A stretch of 64,000 bases of DNA from the NCBI RefSeq assembly GCF_026898155.1, contig NZ_CP114029.1, forward strand, positions 5,126,001 through 5,190,000, in the 5' to 3' direction. The position numbers were made by a program, and so were the translations under genes. Origin of the DNA: Jiella pelagia. GTDB lineage: Bacteria > Pseudomonadota > Alphaproteobacteria > Rhizobiales > Rhizobiaceae. Positions within the stretch are counted from its first letter, which is position 1. Every line of letters begins with the position of its first letter. Below the pieces are notes generated by a model that was given only the letters and a program-made list of their open reading frames with translations, made no database searches and was not told where the DNA came from. Positions 20,149 through 31,220 of this stretch are shown here, piece after piece.

Positions 20149-21123
20149 ATGGTCACGATCCTCGACTCCCGCCTTCCCGCCGCCGAAAAATCGCGGCTTC
20201 GCCACCCGGAAAAGGCCCATCGGCCCGATGCCGTGGCGAGCCCGCCCAAGCCCGACTGGATCCGGGTGAAGGCGCCCGTCTCGAAGGGCTATTTCGAGAC
20301 CCGCGAGATTGCCCGCGAAAACCGCCTCGTCACCGTCTGCGAGGAGGCCGGCTGCCCCAATATCGGCGGCTGCTGGGAGAAGAAGCACGCCACCTTCATG
20401 ATCATGGGTGGCATCTGCACGCGCGCCTGCTCCTTCTGCAACGTCGCCACCGGCATGCCGCACGCGCTCGATGAGAGCGAGCCCAAAAGCGTCGGCCGGG
20501 CCGTCGCCAAGATGGGGCTGAACCATGTCGTCGTTACCTCGGTCGACCGCGACGATCTCGCCGATGGCGGGGCCGAGCATTTCGTCCGCACCATCCGCGC
20601 GATCCGCGCCGCGGCTCCCGGCACCACGATCGAGATTTTGACGCCCGACTTCCTCAGGAAGCCCGGCGCGCTGGAGCGGGTGGTCGAGGCGAAGCCCGAC
20701 GTCTTCAACCACAATCTCGAGACCGTCCCTTCGAAATATCTGACTGTGCGCCCCGGCGCGCGCTACTTCCACTCCATCCGGCTCCTCCAGCGAGTGAAGG
20801 AACTCGACCCGACGATCTTCACCAAATCCGGCATCATGGTCGGCCTCGGCGAGGAGCGTAACGAGGTGCTGCAGCTGATGGACGATCTGCGAACCGCCGA
20901 CGTCGACTTCCTGACCATCGGCCAGTATCTCCAGCCGACCAAAAAGCACCACGCAGTGATCCGCTATGTGACGCCGGACGAGTTCGGCTCCTTCGAAAAA
21001 GTCGCGCTGACGAAGGGCTTTCTCGTCGTTTCGGCAAGCCCGCTCACCCGCTCCTCCCACCATGCCGGGGAGGATTTCGAACGTCTGAAGGCCGCGCGGC
21101 TCGCCCGCCAATCGGCCGCCTAG
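20149..21123 (+). CDS. lipA: Lipoyl synthase
   Basis: Radical-SAM enzyme that inserts two sulfurs into octanoyl groups on lipoyl domains, making the cofactor needed by PdhB and PdhC encoded just upstream. The auxiliary cluster motif CEEAGCPNIGGCW and the radical-SAM motif CTRACSFCNV are both complete, with the C-terminal SPLTRSSHHAGEDF serine ligand region. The start at 20149 (MVTILDSRLP) matches family N-termini; 20140 adds three residues. 324 residues, normal length. Frame intact. Confidence 0.95.
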   Translation: MVTILDSRLPAAEKSRLRHPEKAHRPDAVASPPKPDWIRVKAPVSKGYFETREIARENRLVTVCEEAGCPNIGGCWEKKHATFMIMGGICTRACSFCNVATGMPHALDESEPKSVGRAVAKMGLNHVVVTSVDRDDLADGGAEHFVRTIRAIRAAAPGTTIEILTPDFLRKPGALERVVEAKPDVFNHNLETVPSKYLTVRPGARYFHSIRLLQRVKELDPTIFTKSGIMVGLGEERNEVLQLMDDLRTADVDFLTIGQYLQPTKKHHAVIRYVTPDEFGSFEKVALTKGFLVVSASPLTRSSHHAGEDFERLKAARLARQSAA

Positions 21124-21133
21124 CCCGACCGTC

Positions 21134-21580
21134 ATGCCGAAATTTCAAACGACACGTCCCGTCCGTCACTCTGCCGACAAGATGTTCGCGCTCGTTGCAG
21201 ACGTCGAGAAATATCCCGAGTTCCTGCCGCTCTGCCAGGCCCTGAGCGTGCGCTCGGAGCGCGAGAAGGACGGCAAGCGCCTGCTCGTCGCTGACATGAC
21301 GGTGGCCTACAAGATGGTGAAGGAGACCTTCACCTCGCAGGTGCTCCTGAAGCCCGACGAGCGGCAGATCGAGGTCTCGTATGTCAACGGGCCGTTCAAG
21401 TTCCTCGACAATCGCTGGGACTTCGTGCCAACCGGTGAAGACTCCTGCGACGTGAAGTTCTTCATCGAATACGAGTTCAAGAGCCGCACCCTCGGCCTTC
21501 TGATGGGCTCGATGTTCGACTTCGCCTTTCGCAGGTTCGCGGCGGCGTTCGAGGAGCGGGCGGACAAGACCTACGGGTGA
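21134..21580 (+). CDS. COQ10/RatA-type START domain protein (ubiquinone-binding)
   Basis: A 148-residue SRPBCC protein of the COQ10/RatA family. Typical blocks are ADKMFALVADVEKYPEFLPLC at the N-terminus, VNGPFKFLDNRWDF in the middle and the C-terminal FAFRRFAAAFEERADKTYG. In alphaproteobacteria this gene follows lipA and is thought to act as a coenzyme Q chaperone; the toxin name RatA comes from the E. coli homologue. It begins 10 bases after lipA. Its usual downstream neighbour cinA is here about 16 kb away, displaced by the RTX genes. Confidence 0.9.
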   Translation: MPKFQTTRPVRHSADKMFALVADVEKYPEFLPLCQALSVRSEREKDGKRLLVADMTVAYKMVKETFTSQVLLKPDERQIEVSYVNGPFKFLDNRWDFVPTGEDSCDVKFFIEYEFKSRTLGLLMGSMFDFAFRRFAAAFEERADKTYG

Positions 21581-21862
21581 GGGGGAGGGGCAGGCGTCGC
21601 CTCCCATCGTTGCGCGAGGCGGGATGCCAGGCGGACACCGGCGCCCTTGCCACAGGTTCGGCCTGCCGCCGATCGACGCCCCGTAACCCAGGCGATGATG
21701 CCAACGCCCCCGCCGGCTGAAGACGTCGAAAGCCTTGCCACCGAGCCTGTGGCGAGACGACAATCCCGATAGGGAAGCGAGGGCTGTTTCGATGCATCTC
21801 GGCATCAGCCCCGCCGCGGCATTGCGCCTGCCACAGCGGGGCATGATCCAACGCGGAAGCGT

Positions 21863-24800
21863 TCAGAAGATGAAATCACCCGCGTCGAGATTGCCGATCA
21901 GGACGTTGTTTAGGGTGATGGTGTTCACCCCGTCGGTGATGACGGCGTTCGCGCCGACCTGGGAGAGGTGGTTGGCCTGAAGGTCGACAAAGGAGGTGAT
22001 GCCTGTCACCGCCGACAGATCGATTTTCTCGGCGGCGCTGAATTCGTCGAAATCGGTGACGACGTCGTCTCCGAAGCCGTTGCCGAAGACGAAGATGTCG
22101 TTTCCGGCGCCGCCCTCGAGACGATCGTCGCCGACGGCGCCGTTCAGAAAGTCGTTGCCGCCCATGCCCCGCAGGATGTCGTTGCCGAGACCACCGAACA
22201 GGCTGTTGTTGCCGGTCCCGCCGGTCAGGATGTCGGCGCCGCCATTGCCCGACAGGAAGACGGTGTTCGCGTTGCCGAAAATGGCGTCGTTGCCTTCGCC
22301 GCCGAGGACGCGTTCGATGGATTCTAGGCTGTCGGATCCGATCTGCGTGCTCGTCGCCGTCTGGACGACGAGGTTGACCGTCAGCCCCGCGGTCATGGCC
22401 GAGAAGTCCATGGTGTCGATGTTGGCGCCGCCGTCATAGCGGTCGTTGGCGCCGTCCGCGTCTGCAAGGAAGGTGTCGTTGCCGGCGCCGCCGTCGAGGT
22501 CGTCCTCATCGAGGCCGCCGATCAGGATGTCGTTGCCGCCGAGGCCGCGGAGCCTGTCGTCGCCGAGACCGCCAAAGATGACGTTGTTGCCCGACCCACC
22601 GGTCAGAATGTCGCCACCGCCATTGCCGGACAGAAGGAGGGTGGTGGCGTTGCCGAGGATGGCGTCGTTGCTGCTGCCGCCGAGAATGCGCTCGACCGAG
22701 ACGAGCTTGTCCGCGCCGATTTGGCTGCTGGTCGCCGTGCCGGTGACGAGATTGACAGTGAGACCCGCGGTCATCGCCGCAAAGTCCATCGTGTCGATGT
22801 CGGCGCCGCCGTGATAGCTATCGTTTGCCGCATCCGCGTCTGCAAGGAAGGTGTCGTTGCCGGCGCCGCCGTCGAGGTCGTCCTCATCGAGACCGCCGAT
22901 CAGGATGTCGTTGCCGCCGAGGCCGCGCAGCCTGTCGTCGCCGAGACCGCCAAAGATGACGTTGTTGCCCGACCCACCGGTCAGAATGTCGCCACCGCCA
23001 TTGCCGGACAGAAGGAGGGTGGTGGCGTTGCCGAGGATGGCGTCGTTGCTGCTGCCGCCGAAGATACGCTCGATGGAGACGAGCGTGTCCGTTCCGATCT
23101 GGGCGCTGGTCGCAGTGCCGGTGACGAGGTTGATCGTCAGCCCGGCGGTCATGGTCGAATAGTCCATGGTGTCGATGTCGACGCCGCCGTCATAGGTGTC
23201 GTTGGCGCCGTCTGCGTCGGCGACGAACCGATCGTTGCCGGCATCACCCTGGATCGTGTCGCCATCGGCACCGCCGACGATGAGATCGTTGCCGATGCCG
23301 CCGAAGATGATGTCCGCGCCGGCGCCGCCGGCGATCCTGTCGGCACCGCCGTCGCCAAAAATGCTGTCCGCGCCGCCGCCGCCAATCAGCAGGTCGTTGC
23401 CGTTCCGGCCGCGCAGCGAGTTGGCGCCATCGTCACCGGTAAAGATATCGGCGAACTGCGAGCCCTCGAGGTTTTCAATTTTGAGAAGAAAGTCGCCCTC
23501 GGCGTCTCCGCCGCTCCCGACGCCGGTCGCCAGACTGACCGTCACGCCTGAGGACGAGGAAAAGTAGCTCGCGCCATCAATGCCGGTCCCGCCACTCATT
23601 CTGTCAGCTCCCGCACCTCCGGCGAGAGTGTCATCGTCCTCATCGCCGTAGAGAAGGTCATCGCCATCGCCGCCTGCGAGATAGTCGGCTCCCCCCAAAC
23701 CGTATAGGACATCGTTGCCGGCATAGCCGCCCATTGTATCGCCCTCATGCGAGCCATTGAGGGTGTCATTGCCTGCGAACATGCGAGCGGCGAGGTCCCC
23801 GGACGAGAGATCGCGGACCTCGGCAGCCGTGAGAGCTGTCCCTGAAACCCGCCACGACTCGTCGTAAATAGAGCCCTCCCCACGATTCCAATAGTAGTAT
23901 CTGTGCTCTATACTATCAATCGTCCCAGCGGCCAGATAATAATTTCCAGTATCGACGTCTTTCCTAATATCAAATTCGCCCTTGTAACGTGTGTAGTCCT
24001 CCCATTGGCCACCGAGTCCATAGAATTCCGATCCGATATAGATACCCGTGCTGCTATAATAGACATCGGAAGCGAAGCCGATTGAGGGATCAAACCAATC
24101 CGGCGAAAGACCGTACTGGGGCAGACTGCCGGTCAAGGGGCCGTAGATTGCAGAGTATTCTGCGTCGGGTTGTTCCGGCAGCAGATCCTCTACCGAATAG
24201 ATGCCGTCCTTGAACTCCAAGAATTCGACATCAAAAAGTTCGTCGGTTCCATCGGAGTGGCGGAAGGCGATGTCCGTTGCGTCGAGATCTATCTGCGCCT
24301 GCGGCCGATTGTCAGTGATCGTGATACCGGATTGGATTATCCTCACGTCGTAATATCGCATGTCGCCTTGGAAAACCGCGGTGTCGGATCCACCGCCGCC
24401 AAAAATCCTATCGTCGTTACCGCCGCCACGGATACGGTTGTCATCGTCGGTCCCGCGGATGTAGTCCCGCCAATTGGAGCCGACGACGTTCTCGATGCTG
24501 ACGAGTTGGTCCACATTGAGCCACCCGACACTCGCGGTGCCCATATCGAGTAAGATCTTGGTCCCTACCGTGGCGTGGAGATAGGAGAATGTATCGATTC
24601 CCGCGCCGCCATTGATATAGTTGTTGCCGGAGCCGCCGTCCAAATAGTCGTCGCCGCCCTGTCCGTAGAGGTGGTCGTTGCCGTCCCCGCCAAAGAGGCG
24701 GTCGCCGCCGTCGGCGGCCGTATCTCCGCTTGCGAGATAGGAATGCCCATAGAGATAATCGTCGCCGCCCCGGCCGTGGATCTCGTCCGAGCCGCCGTAG

Positions 24801-24985
24801 CCCTGGAGGCCGGAATATCGGCCGGAAACGGGGTCGGCGGTCGAACCCCGATTGTTGCCGGCGTTTCCATATATCTCATCGTCGCCCAACCACGGATCGG
24901 AACCACCGCCATAGTCAGTGAAGTTGTTGTTGGGATCGATATTTCTGAAGGCGCTGGTGGTATCCGTAGCGTCCCAAATGAGCAT
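21863..24985 (-). CDS. RTX calcium-binding exoprotein 1 (repeat-only)
   Basis: About 1040 residues starting MLIWDATDTTSAF. The N-terminal third mixes irregular glycine/aspartate repeats with GGGGSDTAVFQGDMRYYDVRI...VEFLEFKDGIYSVEDLL, a pattern seen in serralysin-like proteins. A segment of about 120 residues near 265-385, rich in Tyr and Trp (YGLGGQWEDYTRY), is unlike anything I recognise. From about residue 390 there are canonical GGxGxDxLx calcium-binding nonapeptides and three copies of the module FLADADxANDxYxGG...IDTMD. The tail DFDEFSAAEKIDLSAVTGI...LDAGDFIF is a type I secretion-type C-terminus. No classical signal peptide. The first 1.1 kb has visibly lower GC than the repeat part, suggesting mosaic origin. 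Confidence 0.85.
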   Translation of the reverse strand: MLIWDATDTTSAFRNIDPNNNFTDYGGGSDPWLGDDEIYGNAGNNRGSTADPVSGRYSGLQGYGGSDEIHGRGGDDYLYGHSYLASGDTAADGGDRLFGGDGNDHLYGQGGDDYLDGGSGNNYINGGAGIDTFSYLHATVGTKILLDMGTASVGWLNVDQLVSIENVVGSNWRDYIRGTDDDNRIRGGGNDDRIFGGGGSDTAVFQGDMRYYDVRIIQSGITITDNRPQAQIDLDATDIAFRHSDGTDELFDVEFLEFKDGIYSVEDLLPEQPDAEYSAIYGPLTGSLPQYGLSPDWFDPSIGFASDVYYSSTGIYIGSEFYGLGGQWEDYTRYKGEFDIRKDVDTGNYYLAAGTIDSIEHRYYYWNRGEGSIYDESWRVSGTALTAAEVRDLSSGDLAARMFAGNDTLNGSHEGDTMGGYAGNDVLYGLGGADYLAGGDGDDLLYGDEDDDTLAGGAGADRMSGGTGIDGASYFSSSSGVTVSLATGVGSGGDAEGDFLLKIENLEGSQFADIFTGDDGANSLRGRNGNDLLIGGGGADSIFGDGGADRIAGGAGADIIFGGIGNDLIVGGADGDTIQGDAGNDRFVADADGANDTYDGGVDIDTMDYSTMTAGLTINLVTGTATSAQIGTDTLVSIERIFGGSSNDAILGNATTLLLSGNGGGDILTGGSGNNVIFGGLGDDRLRGLGGNDILIGGLDEDDLDGGAGNDTFLADADAANDSYHGGADIDTMDFAAMTAGLTVNLVTGTATSSQIGADKLVSVERILGGSSNDAILGNATTLLLSGNGGGDILTGGSGNNVIFGGLGDDRLRGLGGNDILIGGLDEDDLDGGAGNDTFLADADGANDRYDGGANIDTMDFSAMTAGLTVNLVVQTATSTQIGSDSLESIERVLGGEGNDAIFGNANTVFLSGNGGADILTGGTGNNSLFGGLGNDILRGMGGNDFLNGAVGDDRLEGGAGNDIFVFGNGFGDDVVTDFDEFSAAEKIDLSAVTGITSFVDLQANHLSQVGANAVITDGVNTITLNNVLIGNLDAGDFIF
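22448..23203 (-). repeat. Two tandem 378-bp copies of the RTX module
   Basis: Inside RTX gene 1 two consecutive units of 378 bases (126 codons) are nearly identical in DNA, including silent positions, for example around 22481-22660 and 22859-23038. Boundaries are approximate. Related units occur in the three other RTX genes of the island. Confidence 0.75.
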
Positions 24986-25225
24986 CAGAATACCCTTCAA
25001 TAATTTCGATCGAGGTCAACTTCTACGCGTCACGTCTCATACACCGAGGGCTTCCCCCTTGGAAATGATGAAAGCGGACACTCACGACATGAATTTCACA
25101 CGATCAGGAGTGTCCACCCTTAGAAGCGGTTCCAACTGAGCCGGCACGTCACTGGACGATGCGGCTTTTTGGCCTGAACTCAGCAAAAGCCTCGCAACAT
25201 CATCAACGGGGCGTGCGGCGGCAGC

Positions 25226-28200
25226 TCAGAAGATGAAGTCGCCGGCGTCGAGATCGGCGATATCGACGCCGTTGAGGGTGATGGTGTTCACCCCGTCGGT
25301 GATGAGAGCATCGGCGCCGACCTGGGTGAGGTGGTCGGCCTGAAGGTCGGCGAAAGAGGTGATGCCCGTCACCGCCGACAGGTCGATCGTTTCCGCCGCG
25401 CTGAACTCGTCGAAGTCGGTGACGATGTCCTGCCCGAAACCGTCGGCGAAGACGAAGGTGTCGTTGCCGGTGCCGCCCTCCAGGAAGTCGTTGTCGAGGC
25501 CGCCGTCGAGCGTGTCGTTGCCGCCGAGGCCGCGCAGCGTATCGTTGCCGGTGCCGCCGAAGAGGCTGTTGCTGCCGGCCCCGCCGGTCAGCCGGTCGGC
25601 GCCGCCATTGCCGGAAAGTGAGAGAGTCGCGCCATTGGCGAGGAGGGCATCATTGCCCGACCCGCCGAGGACATGTTCGGTGGAGACGAGAGTGTCCGAA
25701 CCGACCTGCGTGCTCGTCGCCGTCTGGGCGAAGAGATTGACCGTCAGCGCGGCCGTCATTGCCGAATAGTCCATGGTGTCGATGCCGGCACCGCCGTCAT
25801 AGTGGTCGTTGGCCCCGTCGGCATCGGCGATGAAGGTGTCGTCGCCGTCGCCACCTTCGAGGACGTCGCTGTCGAGACCGCCGACCATGGTGTCGTCGCC
25901 GCCAAGGCCGCGCAGCGTGTCGTTGCCGACACCCCCGAAGATGACGTTATCGCCGGCCCCGCCGGTGAGCCTGTCGGCCCCGCCATTGCCGGAGAGAAGG
26001 ACGGTGTCGGCATTGCCGAGAATGGCGTCGCTGCCGTTGCCGCCGATGACGCGTTCGACGGAGAGGAGGGTGTCCGTGCCGATCTGGGCACTGGTGGCAT
26101 TTCCGGTGACGAGGTTGACCGAAAGCCCCACGGCCATGGCCGAATAGTCCATGGTGTCGATGCCGGTGCCGCCGTCATAGCTGTCGTTCGCCTTGTCCGC
26201 ATCGGCGAGGAAGGTGTCGTTGCCGTCGCCGCCTTCGAGAATATCGCTGTCGAGGCCGCCAACCAACGTATCGTTCCCGCCGAGGCCGCGCAGGGTGTCG
26301 TTGCCGGTACCGCCGAAGATGACGTTGGCGCCAGACCCGCCCGTCAGCCTCGTCGGCGCCGCCATTGCCGGAGAGAAGGACGGTCGCGGCATCGCCGAGG
26401 ATGGCGTCGCTGCCGCTGCCGCCGAGGAAGCGCTCGATGGAGAGAAGCGTGTCCGTGCCGATCTGGCTGCTCGTCGCCTTGCCGGTGAGGAGATTGACCG
26501 AGAGGCCCGCGGTCATCGCCGAATAGTCCATGGTGTCGGTGTCGGCGCCACCGTTGTAGGTGTCGTTCGCTCCGTCCGCGTCGGCAAGGAACGTGTCGTT
26601 GCCGGCTTCGCCGAGGAGACTGTCGATCCCGCCGCCGCCGCTCAAGGTGTCGTTGCCGTCGCGGCCGTTCAGGAAGTTGTTGGCGGCGTTGCCACGCAAC
26701 GTGTCGCCGACGCGCGAACCGCCGACGTTCTCGATGTCGACGAGCGTGTCGCCCTCGGCGTCGCCGCCGAGGCCGGTTCCGGTGCCCAGATCGATGGTGA
26801 CGGCGCCGTTCGAGAAGACGTAGCTCGCCACGTCGATGCCGGCGCCGCCATCCAGCGCGTCGGCGCCGCTGCCGCCCGTGAGCAAGTCGTTGCCGCCGCC
26901 GCCATTGATCGTGTCGGCGATGGACGAACCGGTGATCGTCTCCGCATCCGCGTCGCCGTTGATCGTCAGACTGTCGCCGGCTTCGTCCAGACCTTCAAAG
27001 GTGACACCCGACAGGTCGAATGTGGTGGTGTCCCCCATGTTCACGGTGATCGTCAGGGCTTCCGATCCCCGGAGGCCGGAGGTGCCGACCGTTTCAAAGA
27101 GGAACTGGTCGGCCGTGAAGGTCAAATCATAGGAATTGCCGAAGCCGGACTCGAACAGCAGCCGCTCGACCGAGACGAAGGTGTCGCCGGTGAAGTCTTC
27201 TGCCCCCGCAGAGCTGATGATGTAGACGGTGTCCAAACCAGATCCGCCATCATACAAGGTCGACGTCTGTTCCTGGAAAACGTTGATGTCGAACCGGTCG
27301 TTGCCGCCTTCGCCATAAAGGAGGTCGGTCCCGCCATCGCCCGTGATGCGGTCGTTGCCGTCGCCGCCACGGATCGTGTCATCGGCGGTGCGCCCCCGGA
27401 TCCGATCATCGTGGGCCGATCCGATCACGGCCTCGAAGTTGGAAATGACGTCGCCCTCGGCGTCACCCCCGCTCGCGTTGCCATTGTTGATGTTGACGTC
27501 CACAGCCTGCGAGGACCCGGCATAGCTCAACGTGTCGGTGCCGTCGCCCCCGTCCAGCGTGTCTGCGCCCGCGCCGCCCTCGATCGTGTCGTCGCCATCT
27601 CCGGCGTTGATCGTGTCGTTGCCGGCGCGACCCTGGATGACATTGGCACCGTCTGTGCCGGTGATCGTGTCGTTGCCGTCGCCGGAGATCAGGTTCTCGA
27701 AATTGGCCGCCGTGCTGACTGAACTTCCCGTGGTATAGGTGCCCGCCGCGAGGTCGATGGTGAAGTCGTCAGTTTCCGTGCCCTGGTTAAGATCGAGCGT
27801 GTCGATCCCGTCGCCGCCGTCCACGTCGTCAGAGCCCGGGCTGAGATTGAAGATCACCAGATCGTCGCCATCGCCGGTGAAGACCTCGTCGAGGCCTGCG
27901 GTTTCCTCGATGATGTCGCCGAAGCCGGTGCCGATGAGGACATCGATGGAGGAAACCGAGGCGACGGTGCTGCCGAGCGTTGCCTGGCTGTCGCGGTAAA
28001 CGACGCCCTGGCCGGCGCCGGAGAGATCGAGCGTGTCGCTCCCGCTGCCGCCAACGATCGAGGCGGTGAAGCCGAGATCCTGCAGGATGAAGGTATCGTC
28101 GCCGCCCCCGCCATTGGCGGTGTCGTTGCCGTCGCCGAGCGTGATCGTGTCGTTGCCGTTGCCTGCATCGATGACGTCGTCGCCGCCTCGACCGTCGAGA

Positions 28201-30629
28201 ACGTCCGCGCCATTCTGCCCGAACAGTGCATTGGCGCCGGCATCGCCGAGGATCGTGTCGTCGCCGGCGCCGCCGCTGGCGTTCTCGATGCTGGTGAGCG
28301 TATCGGCGCCGAGCCCCGTCGCCGTACCGGCGGCGAGATCGATCGTCACGTCGGGGCTTTCGCCCTGATAGCTGATCGTGTCGTTGCCGGCGCCGCCGTC
28401 GACGGTGTCGTCGCCGGCGGCCGAACGGATGACGTTGTCATTGGCGTCGCCAATGATCGTATCGTCGCCGTCAAATGCGGTGACGTTCTCGATGGAGACG
28501 AAGGTAGTCCACACCTGTGAAGCCGTTACGGGTGAAGTGACTATGCCGGTTGTCATATCGATCGTGAAGTCCAGGGAGAGTCCCGTAAAGTCGAGCGTAT
28601 CGACACCGGCGCCGCCATCGGCGTGCTGTACTTCCGGATCTGTTCGGACTGCGCCGACATTGAGGACGTCATCGCCATCGTCGCCATAGAGCCGGTCGAT
28701 GCCCGCTCCGCCCAACAGCGTGTCATTGCCGGCGCCGCCGCGGATCTCGTTGTCGCCGTCATCGCCGGTCAAGGTGTCGTCGAAGGCCGAGCCGATGATG
28801 TTCTCGATATTCGACAGCGTGTCGTTGCCCGCGGCGCCGGACGCCGTGCCCGCCGAGAGATCGACCGTCACCGCGCCGGAGGCGCCGGCATAGCTGGCCG
28901 TGTCGATGCCGTTGCGGCCGTCGATGGTGTCGTCGCCGTCCCCACCCTCGATCATGTTGTCGCCGTCGTCGCCGGTGATGTCGTCCGCATTGCCGGAGCC
29001 GATGACGTTCTCGATGTTCGACAGCGTGTCGGAGCCCTGGCCGCTGGCTGTGCCGTTCGCCAGGTTGACGGTCACCGCCGCGCCGCCTGCGAAGGTCGCC
29101 GTGTCGCGGCCGCCGCCGCCGTTGATGGTGTCGCCGCCGAGCCCGCCGTTCAGCACATTGTCGTTCGCATCGCCCGTGATCGTGTCCCCGAAATCGGAGC
29201 CGATGAGGTTCTCGATGTTTGACAGCGTATCGTTGCCCGCGGCGCCGGAAGCCGTTCCGGCATCGAGGTCGACCGTTACCGCCCCGGTCGCGTTCGTGTA
29301 GTCGGCGGTATCCGTCCCGTCGCCGCCATCGAGCGTGTCGTCGCCGTTTCCGCCGTTCAGTGCGTCATTGCCGGCCCCGCCGTTCAGCGTATCGCTACCG
29401 TTACCGCCGATGAGCGTGTCGGCGCCGCCGCCGCCGTTGAGCGTGTCGATTTTCGCCGTGCCGGTGAGGACATTGTCGCTATCGGAGCCGTTGACGATGG
29501 TCGAATCGTCGTTATCCCAGGAGGAGACATCCCATCCTGAGAGATCGACATCAGAGGTGAGCCCCTCATAGTCCAGGTTGACGACGACCTGGTTCGAGGA
29601 ACCGGTGGAAACGAGCCGCACGTCACGCAGTTCGCCGGTCTGGTCGAGCAGTCGCGAACTCAGAACAAGGGTCGTGTCCGCATCGGCCAGTGAGATATTT
29701 TCGATACTCTCAACCGACGGGGTGTCGAAACCGCCACCGAGAGTGACCGTCCCGCCGCCAGACACCAAGATGGTGTCATCGCCCTGTCCACCGAGGATCT
29801 GCTCGCCATGGCCGACGGTCTCGTTTCCGGTGTAGGCAAAGACATCGTCACCGGCGCCCCCGTCGAGAAGATCGTCGCCGGTCCCGCCGATCAGATGATC
29901 ATTGCCGGCGCCCCCGATTAGCGTGTCGTTGCCGGCGAGACCCATTAGAGTGTCATCGCCATCACCGCCGTCGAGCACATCGTCACCAGACGTCGCGGTG
30001 CCCGTGGCAGCGTGCCCCGTCACCGAGACGTTGACCGCAAAGCGCTGCCCGGCGCTGAATACACGATCGTTGAACTGCTGCATCTCGAAGACGTATGTGC
30101 CGGCTTCCGTGGCGGTGAATGTCAGGAAGGAATCAAGCAGGCTGATGCTGCCGAGACCGCCATCGCTCCTGGAACTGTCGTCGTTGTCTGCGACGATGCT
30201 GCCATCCGGCGCGTGGAGCTTGATCTCGGTGTCAACGTCGCCGAACGGCGAATCGCCACCGAAATCGACGTCCAGCGTGATGGTTTCTCCCGCGCCGAGC
30301 GTGACCGAGAAGAATTCGAACTCTCCCTCGGTGGCTTCGACGAAGACGGTCGTGTGCGGCACGGTGGAGTCGCCGACGAGCGGGTTTTCGGACGTCGACC
30401 ATAGCGCCGGATCGTCGATGTTGAGCGCGGTCTCGAAGCTATTGTTCGCGACCGTTTCATCGACCAAGAGATCGCCGATCGGATCGCCGATGATGATGTC
30501 GCTGCCGTCGCCACCCTCGATTACTGTGTCGCCGCCGATCTCGTCGATGAGAAGGTCGTTTTCGGCCGTGCCGAGCGCAAGAGTGGCGCTGTTGCTGGTG
30601 ACGGCCCGAGCGGAAGTGATGGTATCCAT
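25226..30629 (-). CDS. Giant RTX exoprotein 2 with N-terminal PPC-like domain (frameshifted)
   Basis: About 1800 residues after joining two frames. Residues about 60-195 (FFSVTLGAGETITLDVDF...AGTYVFEMQQFNDR) resemble the bacterial pre-peptidase C-terminal/DVUA0089 beta-sandwich. The rest consists of many GGxGxDxLx calcium-binding blocks alternating with the linker VTVDLSAGTASG-type repeats, three FLADAD...DTMDYSAMT modules and the shared tail ending LDAGDFIF. The frame breaks near 26346-26352, where one base must be removed to continue LSGNGGAD-LTGGSGANVIFGG; the sequence there is AGCCTCG. No signal peptide; type I export inferred. Adhesin or surface-layer-like roles are possible but unproven. 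Confidence 0.82.
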
Positions 30630-31220
30630 GGGAAATCCTTTCCGGTTGTGGTTCGCTGATGGCCCGTTTTATGCACGCCGAGAGCTGCCGGATGTGACGA
30701 AGATCACAGCGCGTTCGCGGACGTCTCGTCCCTGTCAGTTGCCAGCCGGCCAATCCTACGACTTCAGCACGTCTTTCGGCCGCGTTTCAGGCTAACTAAC
30801 GTTAAGTTAGATGAACTTCATGCGAGGGTATATTTGAATTATTTCATGACTTTGGAAATTTATTGCGGATAAACCAAATTTGCTTGATTCGAATAAGCAA
30901 TTGTTTGAAACAACAATTCTAGAATTGGCCTTTAAAACTCGATAACATCGTCGTTATGCGTTTGATCTGACGTGAATTGCTTAGTGCCTATTTGCTGATG
31001 CGATGCATTGCTATCGCGAAGCTGAGGTGGCTTGGAGGGTGACCGCCTTGACAGTCCCGAAAGGACCGCCGGCACAAGGCCGACGACCGTCGCGTACGAT
31101 ACGACAAGGGGCAAGACGCCGCTGGCGGCATGAGGCCGAACGCGAACGAGCCGGGCGATCGCGCACCCGGCTCGTTCGTCTGGCTGATCGTCGCTCGCTC
31201 GGCGCCACCGCGCCGGCGCT
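30630..31220. other. AT-rich intergenic region upstream of RTX gene 2
   Basis: About 590 bases with no supportable gene. The segment 30790-31000 is strongly AT-rich compared with everything around it and starts with a palindrome at 30792-30810. It probably contains the promoter and control region of RTX gene 2. The part from 31010 to 31220 is GC-rich and holds only the 3' flank of RTX gene 3. Confidence 0.55.
30792..30810. promoter_or_regulatory. Palindrome upstream of RTX gene 2, candidate operator
   Basis: CTAACTAACGTTAAGTTAG has complementary ends (CTAACT/AGTTAG) around AACGTT, 163 bases before the RTX gene 2 start at the edge of the AT-rich block. The symmetry suggests a dimeric regulator; identity unknown. 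Confidence 0.4.

Noticed and set aside
21581..21862. Minus-strand frames between coq10 and RTX 1 as genes
   Set aside because: They run through coq10 in antisense, are Arg/Pro-rich and have no start signals; the gap looks like the meeting point of convergent transcripts.
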